NCBI GenBank assembly: GCA_036927565.1
Contig: JAYESD010000001.1
Coordinates: forward strand, 7,006,001-7,070,000
Direction of reading: 5' to 3'
Origin: Tuctoria greenei
Lineage: Eukaryota; Streptophyta; Magnoliopsida; Poales; Poaceae
DNA length: 64,000 nucleotides
Shown here piece after piece: positions 20,356 through 32,018 of the stretch (position 1 is the first letter of the stretch; each line of letters starts with the position of its first letter). A program made the translations under genes and the position numbers. The notes under the pieces were generated by a model. That model did no database searches. It worked only from the letters and a program-made list of their open reading frames with translations, and had not been told where the DNA came from.

Positions 20356-21245
20356 TGTAACACCCTAAATTTTCGCATCTTGCATTGCATACATGATCAT
20401 GCATTAAACATTAGTAGGATAAAAGAAAAATGATAAAATATACAAATGTATGTAGCAAAAGAAGAAATAGAAAATAATAATTATTGTCTAAAACTTGTAA
20501 TGAGAAATAAGTATAAAAATAATAATAAGAATATATATAAGTATATATATAAATAATATATAACAATATATAAAAATAAATAAAATACTAATATTAATAA
20601 TATACATTATAAAAAAAATATAATAAATATAAAACAATAATAATAATATATAAAAAGAAATATATAAATAAATTATATAATAATAAATATATATATAATA
20701 ATAAATAAAATAAATAAGATAAATAAAAATAATAAAACTTAAATAATAATATATATAAAAATAATATAAATAATAAATAAATAATATAAAAAATAAAATA
20801 AATAAATATAAATTATAAAATAATAATAATACTAAATGGGAAAAAAGAAAAAAAAAACAACGGCCAGCGGCCGAGCCGCCAGCTGGCCCCGCCGCGCGCC
20901 CCGAGGCGCTCCGCGCCGCGTGCCCGAGCGCGCCCGCCCGGGGGGGCCCCACCCTGCGGTCCCCGCATCCGACGACCGCGCCCCGCGCGCTGCGCCCGGC
21001 CCCGCCCCGGTCTTCCCCCCCCCCCCCCCCCCCCCCCCCCCGCCTCGATCCCCTCCCCCGCTCCCGCTCAGCCGCACGCGCCGCCTTCCCGGCTCCCGCC
21101 CCCACCCGATCCAATTCTCCCGCCCGCAGCAGCCTCCTGCCCCGATTCTCCCGCCCGGATACGACTCCCTCCCGCGTCCGACTCCCCTGCCGCGAATCCC
21201 GCCCCGTACCGAGTCGGTACCGAGGCCGTATCCTAGCCACGCCCC

Positions 21246-21253
21246 TATAAAAA
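21246..21253 (+). promoter_or_regulatory. TATA box of E4 5' LTR
   Basis: TATAAAAA in the same context (GCCCC before it) as in E2. The copy in the 3' LTR is at 26239-26246. Confidence 0.75.
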
Positions 21254-22608
21254 GTCCCAGCCTCCGTAGGTTTTCTCGATTCCAGAATCGCAGCCGCCGG
21301 AAGCCGCGAAAAAAAAAAGGTCCAGAAGGCTGCGCCGCCAGGGGGAAGAAAAGAGAGGAAAAAAAAAGGGGAAGAAGAGGAAGAAAAAGAGGAGGGTGCC
21401 ACCGTCCGCCGGAAATCGTCGCCGTCGTCGTGCCGCCGAGGTACTGCTGCGCCATCCACTTCGTCTACACGTCGCATTTGTTCCGCGACCGTCAAGCCGT
21501 CAGATCTACGGTAGGACATGTTCCCGATGCGAATTTTAGCGACCGTATTAGATCTAATAGACGTAAATTTATTTTAGTTGCACTATAATTTTATTTTCAG
21601 CAGCATTAATCCACGTTAAAATCCCCGTAAACTCATATGAACGCGTATGAACTAGTTGCATCTAATTAATAAACAACCATAGTTAATTAATTATGGTACT
21701 TTGCATGCATGCATATCATCGCATGTTGATTATTGTGTGTGCATCATGTTGATTTGTATGTATATTCTTGTATGTGTGGTCACGAGTAGAGGGAAGTGCT
21801 CAAGAGATCGTGTACGAGGATTTTCAGAATCAAGATTTCCAAGCGCTCGAGCAACTCTATCCGCCGGAGCAAGGCAAGTGTCCTTGAAGCATATTGATCC
21901 TATTTTTAAAATAAATGTTTTGTTTGCAAACTGCATGCTTGTGTCAATTTGATGGGAATCCTATGGTAGGAAGTTTACTAGTTTTGTTTGACCACCCTTG
22001 TCACCTGGGATATATGGTAGAGAGTCGGGAAGGGTTTTTACCTTTTTGCTTCGCTTAATTAATTGGGATAGCAAACAACACTACACATTTAATTACGCAT
22101 TAATGATGTTCTGGTTAATGTGAACTGGTTGATACGGTATGGTGATGGGTGATCTAAGCAAGCTTGGTATGTGAATGGGTTGGATGTTATGGTGGTTTGC
22201 TTGCTTTAGATCTAAGGACCGGTTCATGCGAGAATACGCCAGGACTACAGTGCCACCACGAGGCCAAGTATGGGTGCGGCGTAGCTGATTAATTAGGGCT
22301 TTGCTAGTGTTGTTTGGACCATTGTGGATGCTCGGGGAAGGGGTAGTCAGATTGGGTTTGTTGATGATTGGTGGGACTACCCTGGGATCCGAATGGCTCA
22401 AGAGGGGGCCCTTGGTTGAAGATGTGCTCAGTTGGAGGCATCGCCACCGGTGAAACCTCAGTGGGGTCTGAATAGGCTAGTAATCCCTTTGTAAAGGCTA
22501 TTTTGTGATCTCTTGTCCATACATCAAAGGAAGTGTAATTGGCATAAGGGAGGTTCTTCAGTCGCCGACGGGTGATGAAATCACAAACACGTGGGTAAAG
22601 TGGTACAA

Positions 22609-22639
22609 ACTCTGCAGAGTATTAAAACTATCATGATAG
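22609..22639. other. paired perfect palindromes in Tekay LTRs
   Basis: ACTCTGCAGAGT (22609-22620) and CTATCATGATAG (22628-22639) are separated by seven bases. The same pair, with small changes in the first palindrome, is found in every Tekay LTR here. Confidence 0.7.
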
Positions 22640-23332
22640 CCGTGCTCCCGGTTATGAGCGCCTGGATGACCTACATGATTAGAATTAGAATTGGGATTTG
22701 GGATGGTTATGGCTTGGTGATGGTTATGGTCATGGTTATGAAATTGAGTTATGGTAATTGGATATGGATAATGGTAATGTTGGTAATAATTGGATATTGT
22801 TTATATTTTGTTAATATGATGGGATTTATTTCACATAGACATAGTATAATGCTTTTCAAATGTTTTACTGTACTTTTCAGCACTTAGCCATTATTATTGT
22901 CGTCTTTTGAATCAGCCACATGTCATACTTTCCACACTTGCTGAGTACGACATGTACTCACTCTTGCAATCCCCCACCCCAACAGTTGCAGGTCAGAATT
23001 GTGAGTTTAATGGCGATAATGTGGAGATCTAGGCCGTGTCTACCGTCAGCTTTGCCTGTGGTGTTGCATGGAGCTGCGCTATCCCTTTGCTTAGTTTGCT
23101 TAGTTGCTTAATTAGTTTATATCCGCTGCATTAGTTGAACTTATCATTAATATTCATTAGAGCTTGTATTCGAGGATTTAATGAATTATGTAATAAGAGT
23201 ACTTATTTAATAATTTGAGCTGTGGTAATTATCTGTTTATCATTTGTGAATCACGCGTGTATGTGTGTTGAACACCCTGGGCACACATATGCGTTAGCTT
23301 GGTTCAGTTTTTCAGAACCGGGCGTCACAGAT

Positions 23333-23344
23333 TGGTATCAGAGC
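23333..23344 (+). other. E4 primer-binding site
   Basis: TGGTATCAGAGC, three bases after the LTR. The following leader to 23602 is noncoding and ends CTTTTCTCTAG before the gag ATG. Confidence 0.9.
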
Positions 23345-23602
23345 CACAGGTTGACCGTAGGACGCAGCCTAGATAGAATGGACACTTTAGAGCACATAGG
23401 AGCACTCAGGAATCGATGTGTTTTTGCTTGGTGTGCTGTTTGCTATATATATATTGTTTGCTTGTGTGCTTAATAGAGGATTTTGGGATGCTTTAGCATT
23501 GCCATGTCCACCTAGGCTAGTATAGCTAGTTAGTTAGGTTCATATCCCTTGATGCATATAGTTGGGGACGTTTCTAAATTCTTACCTATTGCTTTTCTCT
23601 AG

Positions 23603-25017
23603 ATGGTGAGGACTCGCAACCAGAGGGATGCCAATGATGAGGAGGAGAACAATGGAGTACCTCAGAACAACAACGGACAAGGACCTGCTCATGGAGCAAT
23701 CAATATCGAGCAGCTACTAGCTATGCAAAACCAGCTCATGCAGACCATGATACAAACAATGGGACAGCTGCAGGCTGGCAATATCAACAATCAGCCCCAC
23801 ATGCCTCCACCGCCACCCCCGCCTCCTCATGACCTATTGGGAGAGTTTATGAGGACTAGGCCGCCAACCTTTGCTCAAGCTGCTGACCCTATGGATGCTG
23901 ATGATTGGCTCAAGTCCGTGGAGAAGAAACTTGCTATTGTCCAATGCAGTGACCGGGAGAAGGTCCTATTTGCTTCTCATCAACTCGTTGGAGCAGCCTC
24001 CGATTGGTGGGATTCACTATGCAATGCTCATGAGAATCAAGAGAGGATCACCTGGGCGGAATTCAAAGAGAACTTCCGTTCTCATTATGTGCCGGAAGGT
24101 GTTATGATCTTGAAAAGACAAGAATTCGAGAACTTAAGCCAAGGAAGATCAAGCGTGAGTGAATATCTCAACAAGTTCACTCAACTCTCAAGGTATGCAC
24201 CCGAGGCTGTTAGTCGAGACAGCCGGAAGCAATATTTGTTCATGAGAGGCCTCAACAATGAGATCCAAGTGCAACTACTCAACTGTGATTATGTCAATTT
24301 CCAGAAGCTTGTGGACAAGGCAATTGTGGTTGAGAAATCCGTGAGATGGAGCAAGAAATCAAGAGGAAGGCGCCATATCAAGGACAGCAACAAGGAAGTA
24401 ATGTGCGCCCTCGCTTTGCGCCGCCCAATGCGCCTCATTACAGCTCCTCTATTCCTGCTCAGCACCCTGGTTATACACCACGCCCAACTCAGTTTGTGCA
24501 GCAGCGCCCTGTCATGCAAGCAATGCCTTATGCACCTCGTGCTGATTTTCTTGGAACCAATGCTCAAAACCAAGCTCGTCCCAATAATTCCGGTGGAGTC
24601 AAGAGGTGCTATACTTGTGGAGAAGCTGGACACTTTGCGAATCAATGTCCTAAGTCAGGCCTTGGTCAAAGAAGCAATGCGCCGAGGCAAAACCCAAGAC
24701 CTAATGGAGGACAGCCACAAGGAAACCTTGGACAGCAGAATTTTGCTCGTGGCAACGTGAACCATGTCTCTACGGAGAATGCTCAACAAGCGGATGACGT
24801 GGTCATTGGTATGTTTCTTGCTAACTCCAACTCCGCAACTATGTTATTTGATTCTGGAGCATCGCATTCATTTATTGCATCGAAGTATAGTTTGTCTGTC
24901 TCTCATATGAAGTTTACTCTATTGGTTAAGTCTCCGGGAGGAGAGATGAGGGCAAATATAGTATGTCCAAAAGTAAGCCTTAAAATAAGGGGGTAGACTT
25001 CTCCGCCAACCTCATTG
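23603..25017 (+). pseudogene. gag: E4 gag and partial protease, frameshifted
   Basis: The frame starts MVRTRNQRDANDEEENN and covers the gag domain. A 4-bp deletion near 24330 (CAAG lost relative to E6) shifts it. The frame resuming at 24346 carries the zinc knuckle CYTCGEAGHFANQC and protease LFDSGASHSFIAS. A lost G in the G-run near 24990 (five instead of six) then closes the frame. The protease also lacks a few residues after SKY. Just after this the large internal deletion begins. Confidence 0.9.
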
Positions 25018-25188
25018 TTTTGCATTCACAAGAAGTAAGAGGATCCGTTGGTGCAAAGCGCAATGGAAACACCATACGGAAACCGAAGCTATATGGGAAC
25101 GTGAAGAAGACCTGAAGGCAGAATTCTCTCACCTTTTCTCCACGCTATCGAATCTCGAGGGCGAGATTCATTTTAAGGGGGGTAGAAT
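25018..25188 (+). pseudogene. E4 remnant: deletion junction, chromodomain end, polypurine tract
   Basis: Around 25030-25040 the sequence jumps from protease-region text (cf. E6 near 37830) to text matching E2 from about 12055 (AAGAGGATCCGTTGGTG). The end of the chromodomain follows (WCKAQWKHHTETEAIWEREEDL), then a polypurine tract TAAGGGGGGTAG at 25174-25185. Confidence 0.88.
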
Positions 25189-28100
25189 TGTAACACCCTA
25201 AATTTTCGCATCTTGCATTGCATACATGATCATGCATTAAACATTAGTAGGATAAAAGAAAAATGATAAAATATACAAATGTATGTAGCAAAAGAAGAAA
25301 TAGAAAATAATAATTATTGTCTAAAACTTGTAATGAGAAATAAGTATAAAAATAATAATAAGAATATATATAAGTATATATATAAATAATATATAACAAT
25401 ATATAAAAATAAATAAAATACTAATATTAATAATATACATTATAAAAAAATATAATAAATATAAAACAATAATAATAATATATAAAAAGAAATATATAAA
25501 TAAATTATATAATAATAAATATATATATATAATAATAAATAAAATAAATAAGATAAATAAAAATAATAAAACTTAAATAATAATATATATAAAAAATAAT
25601 ATAAATAATAAATAAATAGTATAAAAAATAAAATAAATAAATATAAATTATAAAATAATAATAATACTAAATGGGAAAAAAAAGAAAAAGAAAAAAAAAC
25701 AACGGCCTGCGGCCGAGCCGCCAGCCGGCCCCGCCGCGCGCCCCGAGGCGCTCCGCGCCGCGTGCCCGAGCGCGCCCGCCCGGGGGGGCCCCACCCTGCG
25801 GTCCCCGCATCCGACGACCGCGCCCCGCGCGCTGCGCCCGGCCCCGCCCCGGTCTCCCCCCCCCCCCCCCCCCCCCCCCCCCGCCTCGATCCCCTCCCCC
25901 GCTCCCGCTCAGCCGCACGCGCCGCCTTCCCGGCTCCCGCCCACGCCCACCCGGGGCCCACCGCCGCCTAGGCCCCCGCGCCAGCCCGGCCGCGTGCCCC
26001 TGCCGCGCGCAGCGCCTGGCCCCGCCTCCCTCCGCTCCCGCCCTGCCCCGCTGAAAACCGGGCCACGCTCCACGCCGCCTCCCCGCTCCCGCCCCCACCC
26101 GATCCAATTCTCCCGCCCGCAGCAGCCTCCTGCCCCGATTCTCCCGCCCGGATACGACTCCCTCCCGCGTCCGACTCCCCTGCCGCGAATCCCGCCCCGT
26201 ACCGAGTCGGTACCGAGGCCGTATCCTAGCCACGCCCCTATAAAAAGTCCCAGCCTCCGTAGGTTTTCTCGATTCCAGAATCGCAGCCGCCGGAAGCCGC
26301 GAAAAAAAAAGGTCCAGAAGGCTGCGCCGCCAGGGGGAAGAAAAGAGAGGAAAAAAAAGGGGAAGAAGAGGAAGAAAAAGAGGAGGGTGCCACCGTCCGC
26401 CGGAAATCGTCGCCGTCGTCGTGCCGCCGAGGTACTGCTGCGCCATCCACTTCGTCTACACGTCGTATTTGTTCCGCGACCGTCAAGCCATCAGATCTAC
26501 GGTAGGACATGTTCCCGATGCGAATTTTAGCGACCGTATTAGATCTAATAGACGTAAATTTATTTTAGTTGCACTATAATTTTATTTTCAGCAGCATTAA
26601 TCCACGTTAAAATCCCCGTAAACTCATATGAATGCGTATGAACTAGTTGCATCTAATTAATAAACAACCGTAGTTAATTAATTATGGTACTTTGCATGCA
26701 TGCATATCATCGCATGTTGATTATTGTGTGTGCATCATGTTGATTTGTATGTATATTCTTGTATGTGTGGTCACGAGTAGAGCGAAGTGCTCAAGAGATC
26801 GTGTACGAGGATTTTCAGAATCAAGATTTCCAAGCGCTCGAGCAACTCTATCTGCCGGAGCAAGGCAAGTGTCCTTGAAGCATATTGATCCTATTTTTAA
26901 AATAAATGTTTTGTTTGCAAACTGCATGCTTGTGTCAATTTGATGGGAATCCTATGGTAGGAAGTTTACTAGTTTTGTTTGACCACCCTTGTCACCTGGG
27001 ATATATGGTAGAGAGTCGGGAAGGGTTTTTACCTTTTTGCTTCGCTTAATTAATTGGGATAGCAAACAACACTACACATTTAATTACGCATTAATGATGT
27101 TCTGGTTAATGTGAACTGGTTGATACGGTATGGTGATGGATGATCTAAGCAAGCTTGGTATGTGAATGGGTTGGATGTTATGGTGGTTTGCTTGCTTTAG
27201 ATCTAAGGACCGGTTCATGCGAGAATACGCCAGGACTACAGTGCCACCACGAGGTCAAGTATGGGTGCGGCGTAGCTGATTAATTAGGGCTTTGCTAGTG
27301 TTGTTTGGACCATTGTGGATGCTCGGGGAAGGGGTAGTCAGATTGGGTTTGTTGATGATTGGTGGGACTACCCTGGGATCCGAATGGCTCAAGAGGGGGC
27401 CCTTGGTTGAAGATGTGCTCAGTTGGAGGCATCGCCACCGGTGAAACCTCAGTGGGGTCTGAATAGGCTAGTAATCCCTTTGTAAAGGCTATTTTGTGAT
27501 CTCTTGTCCATACATCAAAGGAAGTGTAATTGGCATAAGGGAGGTTCTTCAGTCGCCGACGGGTGATGAAATCACAAACACGTGGGTAAAGTGGTACAAA
27601 CTCTGCAGAGTATTAAAACTATCATGATAGCCGTGCTCCCGGTTATGAGCGCCTGGATGACCTACATGATTAGAATTAGAATTGGGATTTGGGATGGTTA
27701 TGGCTTGGTGATGGTTATGGTCATGGTTATGAAATTGAGTTATGGTAATTGGATATGGATAATGGTAATGTTGGTAATAATTGGATATTGTTTATATTTT
27801 GTTAATATGATGGGATTTATTTCACATAGACATAGTATAATGCTTTTCAAATGTTTTACTGTACTTTTCAGCACTTAGCCATTATTATTGTCGTCTTTTG
27901 AATCAGCCACATGTCATACTTTCCACACTTGCTGAGTACGACATGTACTCACTCTTGCAATCCCCCACCCCAACAGTTGCAGGTCAGAATTGTGAGTTTA
28001 ATGGCGATAATGTGGAGATCTAGGCCGTGTCTACCGTCAGCTTTGCCTGTGGTGTTGCATGGAGCTGCGCTATCCCTTTGCTTAGTTTGCTTAGTTGCTT

Positions 28101-28320
28101 AATTAGTTTATATCCGCTGCATTAGTTGAACTTATCATTAATATTCATTAGAGCTTGTATTCGAGGATTTAATGAATTATGTAATAAGAGTACTTATTTA
28201 ATAATTTGAGCTGTGGTAATTATCTGTTTATCATTTGTGAATCACGCGTGTATGTGTGTTGAACACCCTGGGCACACATATGCGTTAGCTTGGTTCAGTT
28301 TTTCAGAACCGGGCGTCACA
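25189..28320 (+). repeat. E4 3' LTR
   Basis: This 3,132-bp LTR is near-identical to 20356-23329 except for an extra GC-rich segment of about 157 bp (about 25940-26095) and small indels. It also has a run of 27 C (25856-25882). TATA box at 26239-26246. Confidence 0.95.
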
Positions 28321-28325
28321 CAGAT
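28321..28325. repeat. E4 target-site duplication, right copy (cagat)
   Basis: It matches 20351-20355. Confidence 0.96.
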
Positions 28326-28539
28326 GGACCACCCTTAAGTAGTATGGATAGCGAGCCCTAGCTGCAAACGCACTGAATTACCCAAGCCCCATGAGTCAGC
28401 CCAAGATCGTAAGTCAAGCAACACTAAAAAGGAGCAGGAAAACAATGACCAACGGATAGAATTACTTCTCCTGTTTTTTGATCTATACGCAGGTCTTCAA
28501 GGAGTTATCCCGGTGATAACCGTTAGAGTACCCACGAAA

Positions 28540-28750
28540 ATGGTGGGCACCGCTGGACCAAGGCTCCGGTGGCACCCCCCAGGGGGCCCGCCATCGACCT
28601 TTCACCAGAGATGGTGGGCACCGCCGGACCGAAGCTCTGGTGGTAACCCCAGGGGGGCCGCCGTCAACGTTTCACAGAAGATGGTGGCCACTGTTGGACC
28701 GAAGCTCCGGTGGCACCCCCAGGGGGCCCGCCGTCGACATCCCTGCATAC
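28540..28750. repeat. three tandem repeats, period 70-71 bp
   Basis: Each unit starts ATGGTGGGCAC or ATGGTGGCCAC, at 28540, 28611 and 28681. Each contains GCTC(C/T)GGTGG and a CAGGGGG...CCGCC stretch. Confidence 0.85.
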
Positions 28751-29058
28751 TCAGTTACAGCAATGCTACCTACGCATCATAAGCTCCCCTGCAACCGTCC
28801 GCCCTAACTTCTAGATATTTGACAGGTGTGCCCATAACAACTGGCCACACCTGTCAGGGGGCCACACTCCGGGGGGCGGCAGGTCCTGGAAGCTAAGGAG
28901 CAACAAGCAACTAGAAGATATTGCTGGAAATAAAAGCATGTTGAGTATAAGAGGCACCACAGGCAGATTTTTTGTTCCAAAATAAAAAGTTTTCCACCAC
29001 AAGCAACCACAGACAAAAGTTGAAAGAAACATAAACATAAACAGCGCATGGGGAGCCC

Positions 29059-29136
29059 TCAGCCGCTCTGCTGGAACCTTGAGGTGATGAGCGCCACTGC
29101 ATCCGAGACTTCAGACTTGGCGGCCTCTTCCCTCTC
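29059..29136 (-). pseudogene. E3 antisense gene, 3' end
   Basis: On the minus strand this is the C-terminus (REEAAKSEVSDAVALITSRF...) with a stop at 29059-29061. It corresponds to SSVSEVAQKVAEFFHRV at the end of the E9 gene. It joins 32019-33304 in frame when the solo LTR E5 and one TSD copy are taken away. Confidence 0.8.
29132..29136. repeat. E5 target-site duplication, left copy (ctctc)
   Basis: It matches 32019-32023. Confidence 0.95.
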
Positions 29137-32018
29137 TGTAACACCCTCAATTTTTGCATCATGCATTAAACATTAGTAGAATAAAGAAAAAATAATAATT
29201 ATAAAAGATGGAGCATATATACAAATGTATGTAGCAAAAGAAGAAAAAGAAAATAATAGCATAAAAGTTGTAATAGGGAATAAGTATAAAAATAATAATA
29301 ACATATAAAAATAAAATAAATAAGAATATATATAATAATATATATTTAATGATAATATTTATATATGTAAAGAAAAAGAAAATATATACAAAAAATAGTA
29401 TAAATAATAAAATATGTAATAATAATAATAAAAAGAATAACAAAAAAGGAAAAATATAAATAAATAAATAAATAAATAATATAACGAAAAAAAAGTATAT
29501 ATATATAAAAAGAAAAAAAAAAAGAAAAAAAACAAACAAACAACCGCCGGGCAGGCCAAACGGCCCAGCCGGCCACGTAGCCTCCCGCGCGCGACCGCGA
29601 TCCCGCTCCCACGTGCCACGCTGACCCCACCCGCGTCGCACGCGTCCCGCAACGCGCCCCGGGCCCCACGCCCCCGCCGCCCTCCCGCAGCGCGCGACCC
29701 CCGACCGACCGCGCGCTCGCCCGCCGCGCGACCCCCACCAGCACGCGCCGCCAGCGTGCCTGTCGCGCGTGCCACGCGCCCCGCGGCCGGTGCCGCTCGC
29801 CCGTGCCCCCGCGTTGACCGCGCCTGCGCCCCGAGACCAGGCCGAGTCGGCCGTGAGCCACGGTACCGAGTCGGTAACGATTCGTCTCTAACGCCCGGCT
29901 ATATATACGACCCTAGGTTTCGTATTTTTCCCTTGATGTCAAAAACAACGCCGCCGCCAGAAAGAAAAGCCCTAGCCGCCGCTAGAGGAAAAAAAGGGAC
30001 CAGAGGCTGCGCTGCCAGGGGAAGAAAAGGAAGAACAAAAGAGGGGAAGAAGAGGAAGAAAAAGAGGAGGGTGCCGTCGTCCACCGGAGATCGTCGTCGT
30101 CGTCGTGCCGCCGGAGGACCTTGCGCATCTACTTCGTCTACGCGTCGCATTCATCCCGCGATCTTCGAAGCCGTCGCATCTACGGTAGGGTTCGTTTTTC
30201 GGATGCGAATTTTAGCGATGTATTAGATCTAATAGACGTAAATTGATTTTAGTTGCATCGTCTTTTTATTTTCAGCAGCATTAATCCACTCTAAAACCCC
30301 CATAAACCCATATGAACACATATGAACTAGTTGCATCTAATTAATAAACAACCGTAGTTAATCAATTATTGTACTTTGCATGCATGCATATCATCGCATG
30401 TTGATTAGTGTGTGTGCATCATGTTGATTTGTATGTATTTTCTTGTATGTGTTATCACGAGTAGAGGGAAGTGCTCAAGAGATCGTGTACGAGGATTTTC
30501 AGAATCAAGACTTCGAAGCGCTTGAGCAACCCTATCCGTCGGAGCAAGGCAAGTGTCCTTGAAGCATATTGATCCTGTTTTAAAATAAATGTTTTGTTTG
30601 CAAACTGCATGCTTGTGTCAATTTGATGGGAACCCTATGATAGAAAGTTTACTAGATTTGTTTGACCACCCTTGTCACCTGGAATATATGGTAGAGAGTC
30701 GGGAAGGGTTTTTTACCTTTTTGCTTCGCTTAATTAATTGGGATGGCAAACAACACTACACATTTAATTATGCATCAATGATATTCTGGTTAATGTGAAC
30801 TGGTCAATACGATGGGTGATCTAAGCAAGCCTGGTATGTGGATGGGTTGGATGTTATGGTGGTTTGCTTGCTTTAGATCTAAGGACCGGTTAATGCGAGA
30901 ATAGGCCAGGACTACAGTGCCACCACGAGGCCAAGTACGGGTGCAGCGTAGCTGATTAATTAGGGCTTTGTTAGTGCTGTTTGGACCATTGTGGATGCTC
31001 GGGGAAGGGGTAGTCGGATTGGGTTTGTTGATGGTTGGTGGGACTAACCTGGGATCCGAATGGCTCAAGAGGGGGCCCTTGGTTGAAGATGTGCTCAGTG
31101 GGAGACATCGCCACCGGTGAAACCTCAGTGGGGTCTGAATAGACTAGTAATCCCTTTGTAAAGGCTATTTTGTGATCTCTTGGCCATACACCAAAGGAAG
31201 TGTAATTGGCGAAAGGTAGGTTCTTTAGTCGCCGACGGGTGATGAAATCACAAACACGTGGGTTAAGTGGTACAAACTCTGCAGAGTATTAAAACTATCA
31301 TGATAGCCGTGCTCCCAGTTATGAGCGCCTGGATGACCTACATGATCAGAGGGAAATTGGGATTTGGGATGGTTATGGTTTGGTAATGGTTATGGTTGAT
31401 ATTATGATTACGGTTATGGTTATGGGATGGAATCATGGTTTATGACATTGATTATGGTTATTGGCAATGGTGAATTATGGACTGGTATTATGATGGTTAC
31501 ATGGTTTATGATGGATTTACTTCACATAAATATGATACATTGCTTTTCCAAATGGTTTTACTGTACTTTTCAACACTCAACCATTATTGCATTCGTTATT
31601 TGAATCAGCCACATGTCATACTTTCCACACTTGCTGAGTACGACATGTACTCACTCTTGCAATCCCCCCCAATAGTTGCAGGTCAAAATTGTGAGTTTAA
31701 TGGCGATAATGTAGAGATCTAGGCCATGTCTACCGTCAGCTTTGCCTGTGGTGTTGCATGGAGCTGCGCTATCCCTTATGCTTAGTTTGCTTAGTTGCTT
31801 ATTAGTTTATTTCCACTGCATTAGTTGAACTTGTCATAAATATTCATTAGAGGTTGTATTCGAGGATAATCTGGTTTGTGTAATAAAATTTGGTTAATTA
31901 ATCTTGTTCTGTGGTAATTTTCTGTATATCATTTGTGATTGCACTCGTGTATGTGTGATGAACATCCTGGGCACACATATGCGTTAGATTGGTTTATTTT
32001 TCGGAACCGGGCGTCACA
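29137..32018 (+). repeat. E5: solo Tekay LTR
   Basis: One 2,882-bp LTR (TGTAACACCC...GTCACA) is flanked by ctctc on both sides with no internal DNA. This is the product of recombination between the two LTRs of a former element. Structure is as in E2/E4: an A+T-rich block, a G+C-rich block from about 29540, TATATATA at 29900-29907, then the shared distal half. It is more diverged from E2 and E4 than they are internally. Confidence 0.95.
29900..29907 (+). promoter_or_regulatory. TATA box of solo LTR E5
   Basis: TATATATA follows GCCCGGC, at the same place as in E2 and E4 LTRs. It could still act as a promoter. Confidence 0.6.

Larger units (their letters stand above)
20356..23329 (+). repeat. 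E4 5' LTR
   Basis: TGTAACACCC...GTCACA. An A+T-rich block (20400-20840) is followed by a G+C-rich block with a run of 27 C (21015-21041). TATA box TATAAAAA at 21246-21253. The distal half is shared with other Tekay LTRs. It is about 157 bp shorter than its partner because one segment between GCTCCCGCCC repeats is absent near 21090. Confidence 0.95.
20356..28320 (+). mobile_element. E4: internally deleted Tekay element
   Basis: LTRs are 2,974 and 3,132 bp, TSD cagat, with only 1,859 bp of internal DNA. Gag and the start of protease are joined directly to the end of the chromodomain region. RT, RNase H and integrase are missing, so it could move only with help from a relative. Confidence 0.95.
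28321..29058 (+). other. E3 spacer, second part, with 70-bp tandem repeat
   Basis: Noncoding continuation of the pol-to-antisense-gene spacer of E3. Three tandem units occupy about 28540-28750. Nothing else is recognised. The open frame over the repeats (28513-28782) looks like a by-product of the repeat. Confidence 0.7.

Noticed and set aside
20488..21588. ORFs of 207-343 codons around the E4 5' LTR (copies near 25440-26530)
   Set aside because: Same cause: GC-rich and AT-rich LTR blocks. The three overlapping frames translate into low-complexity text.
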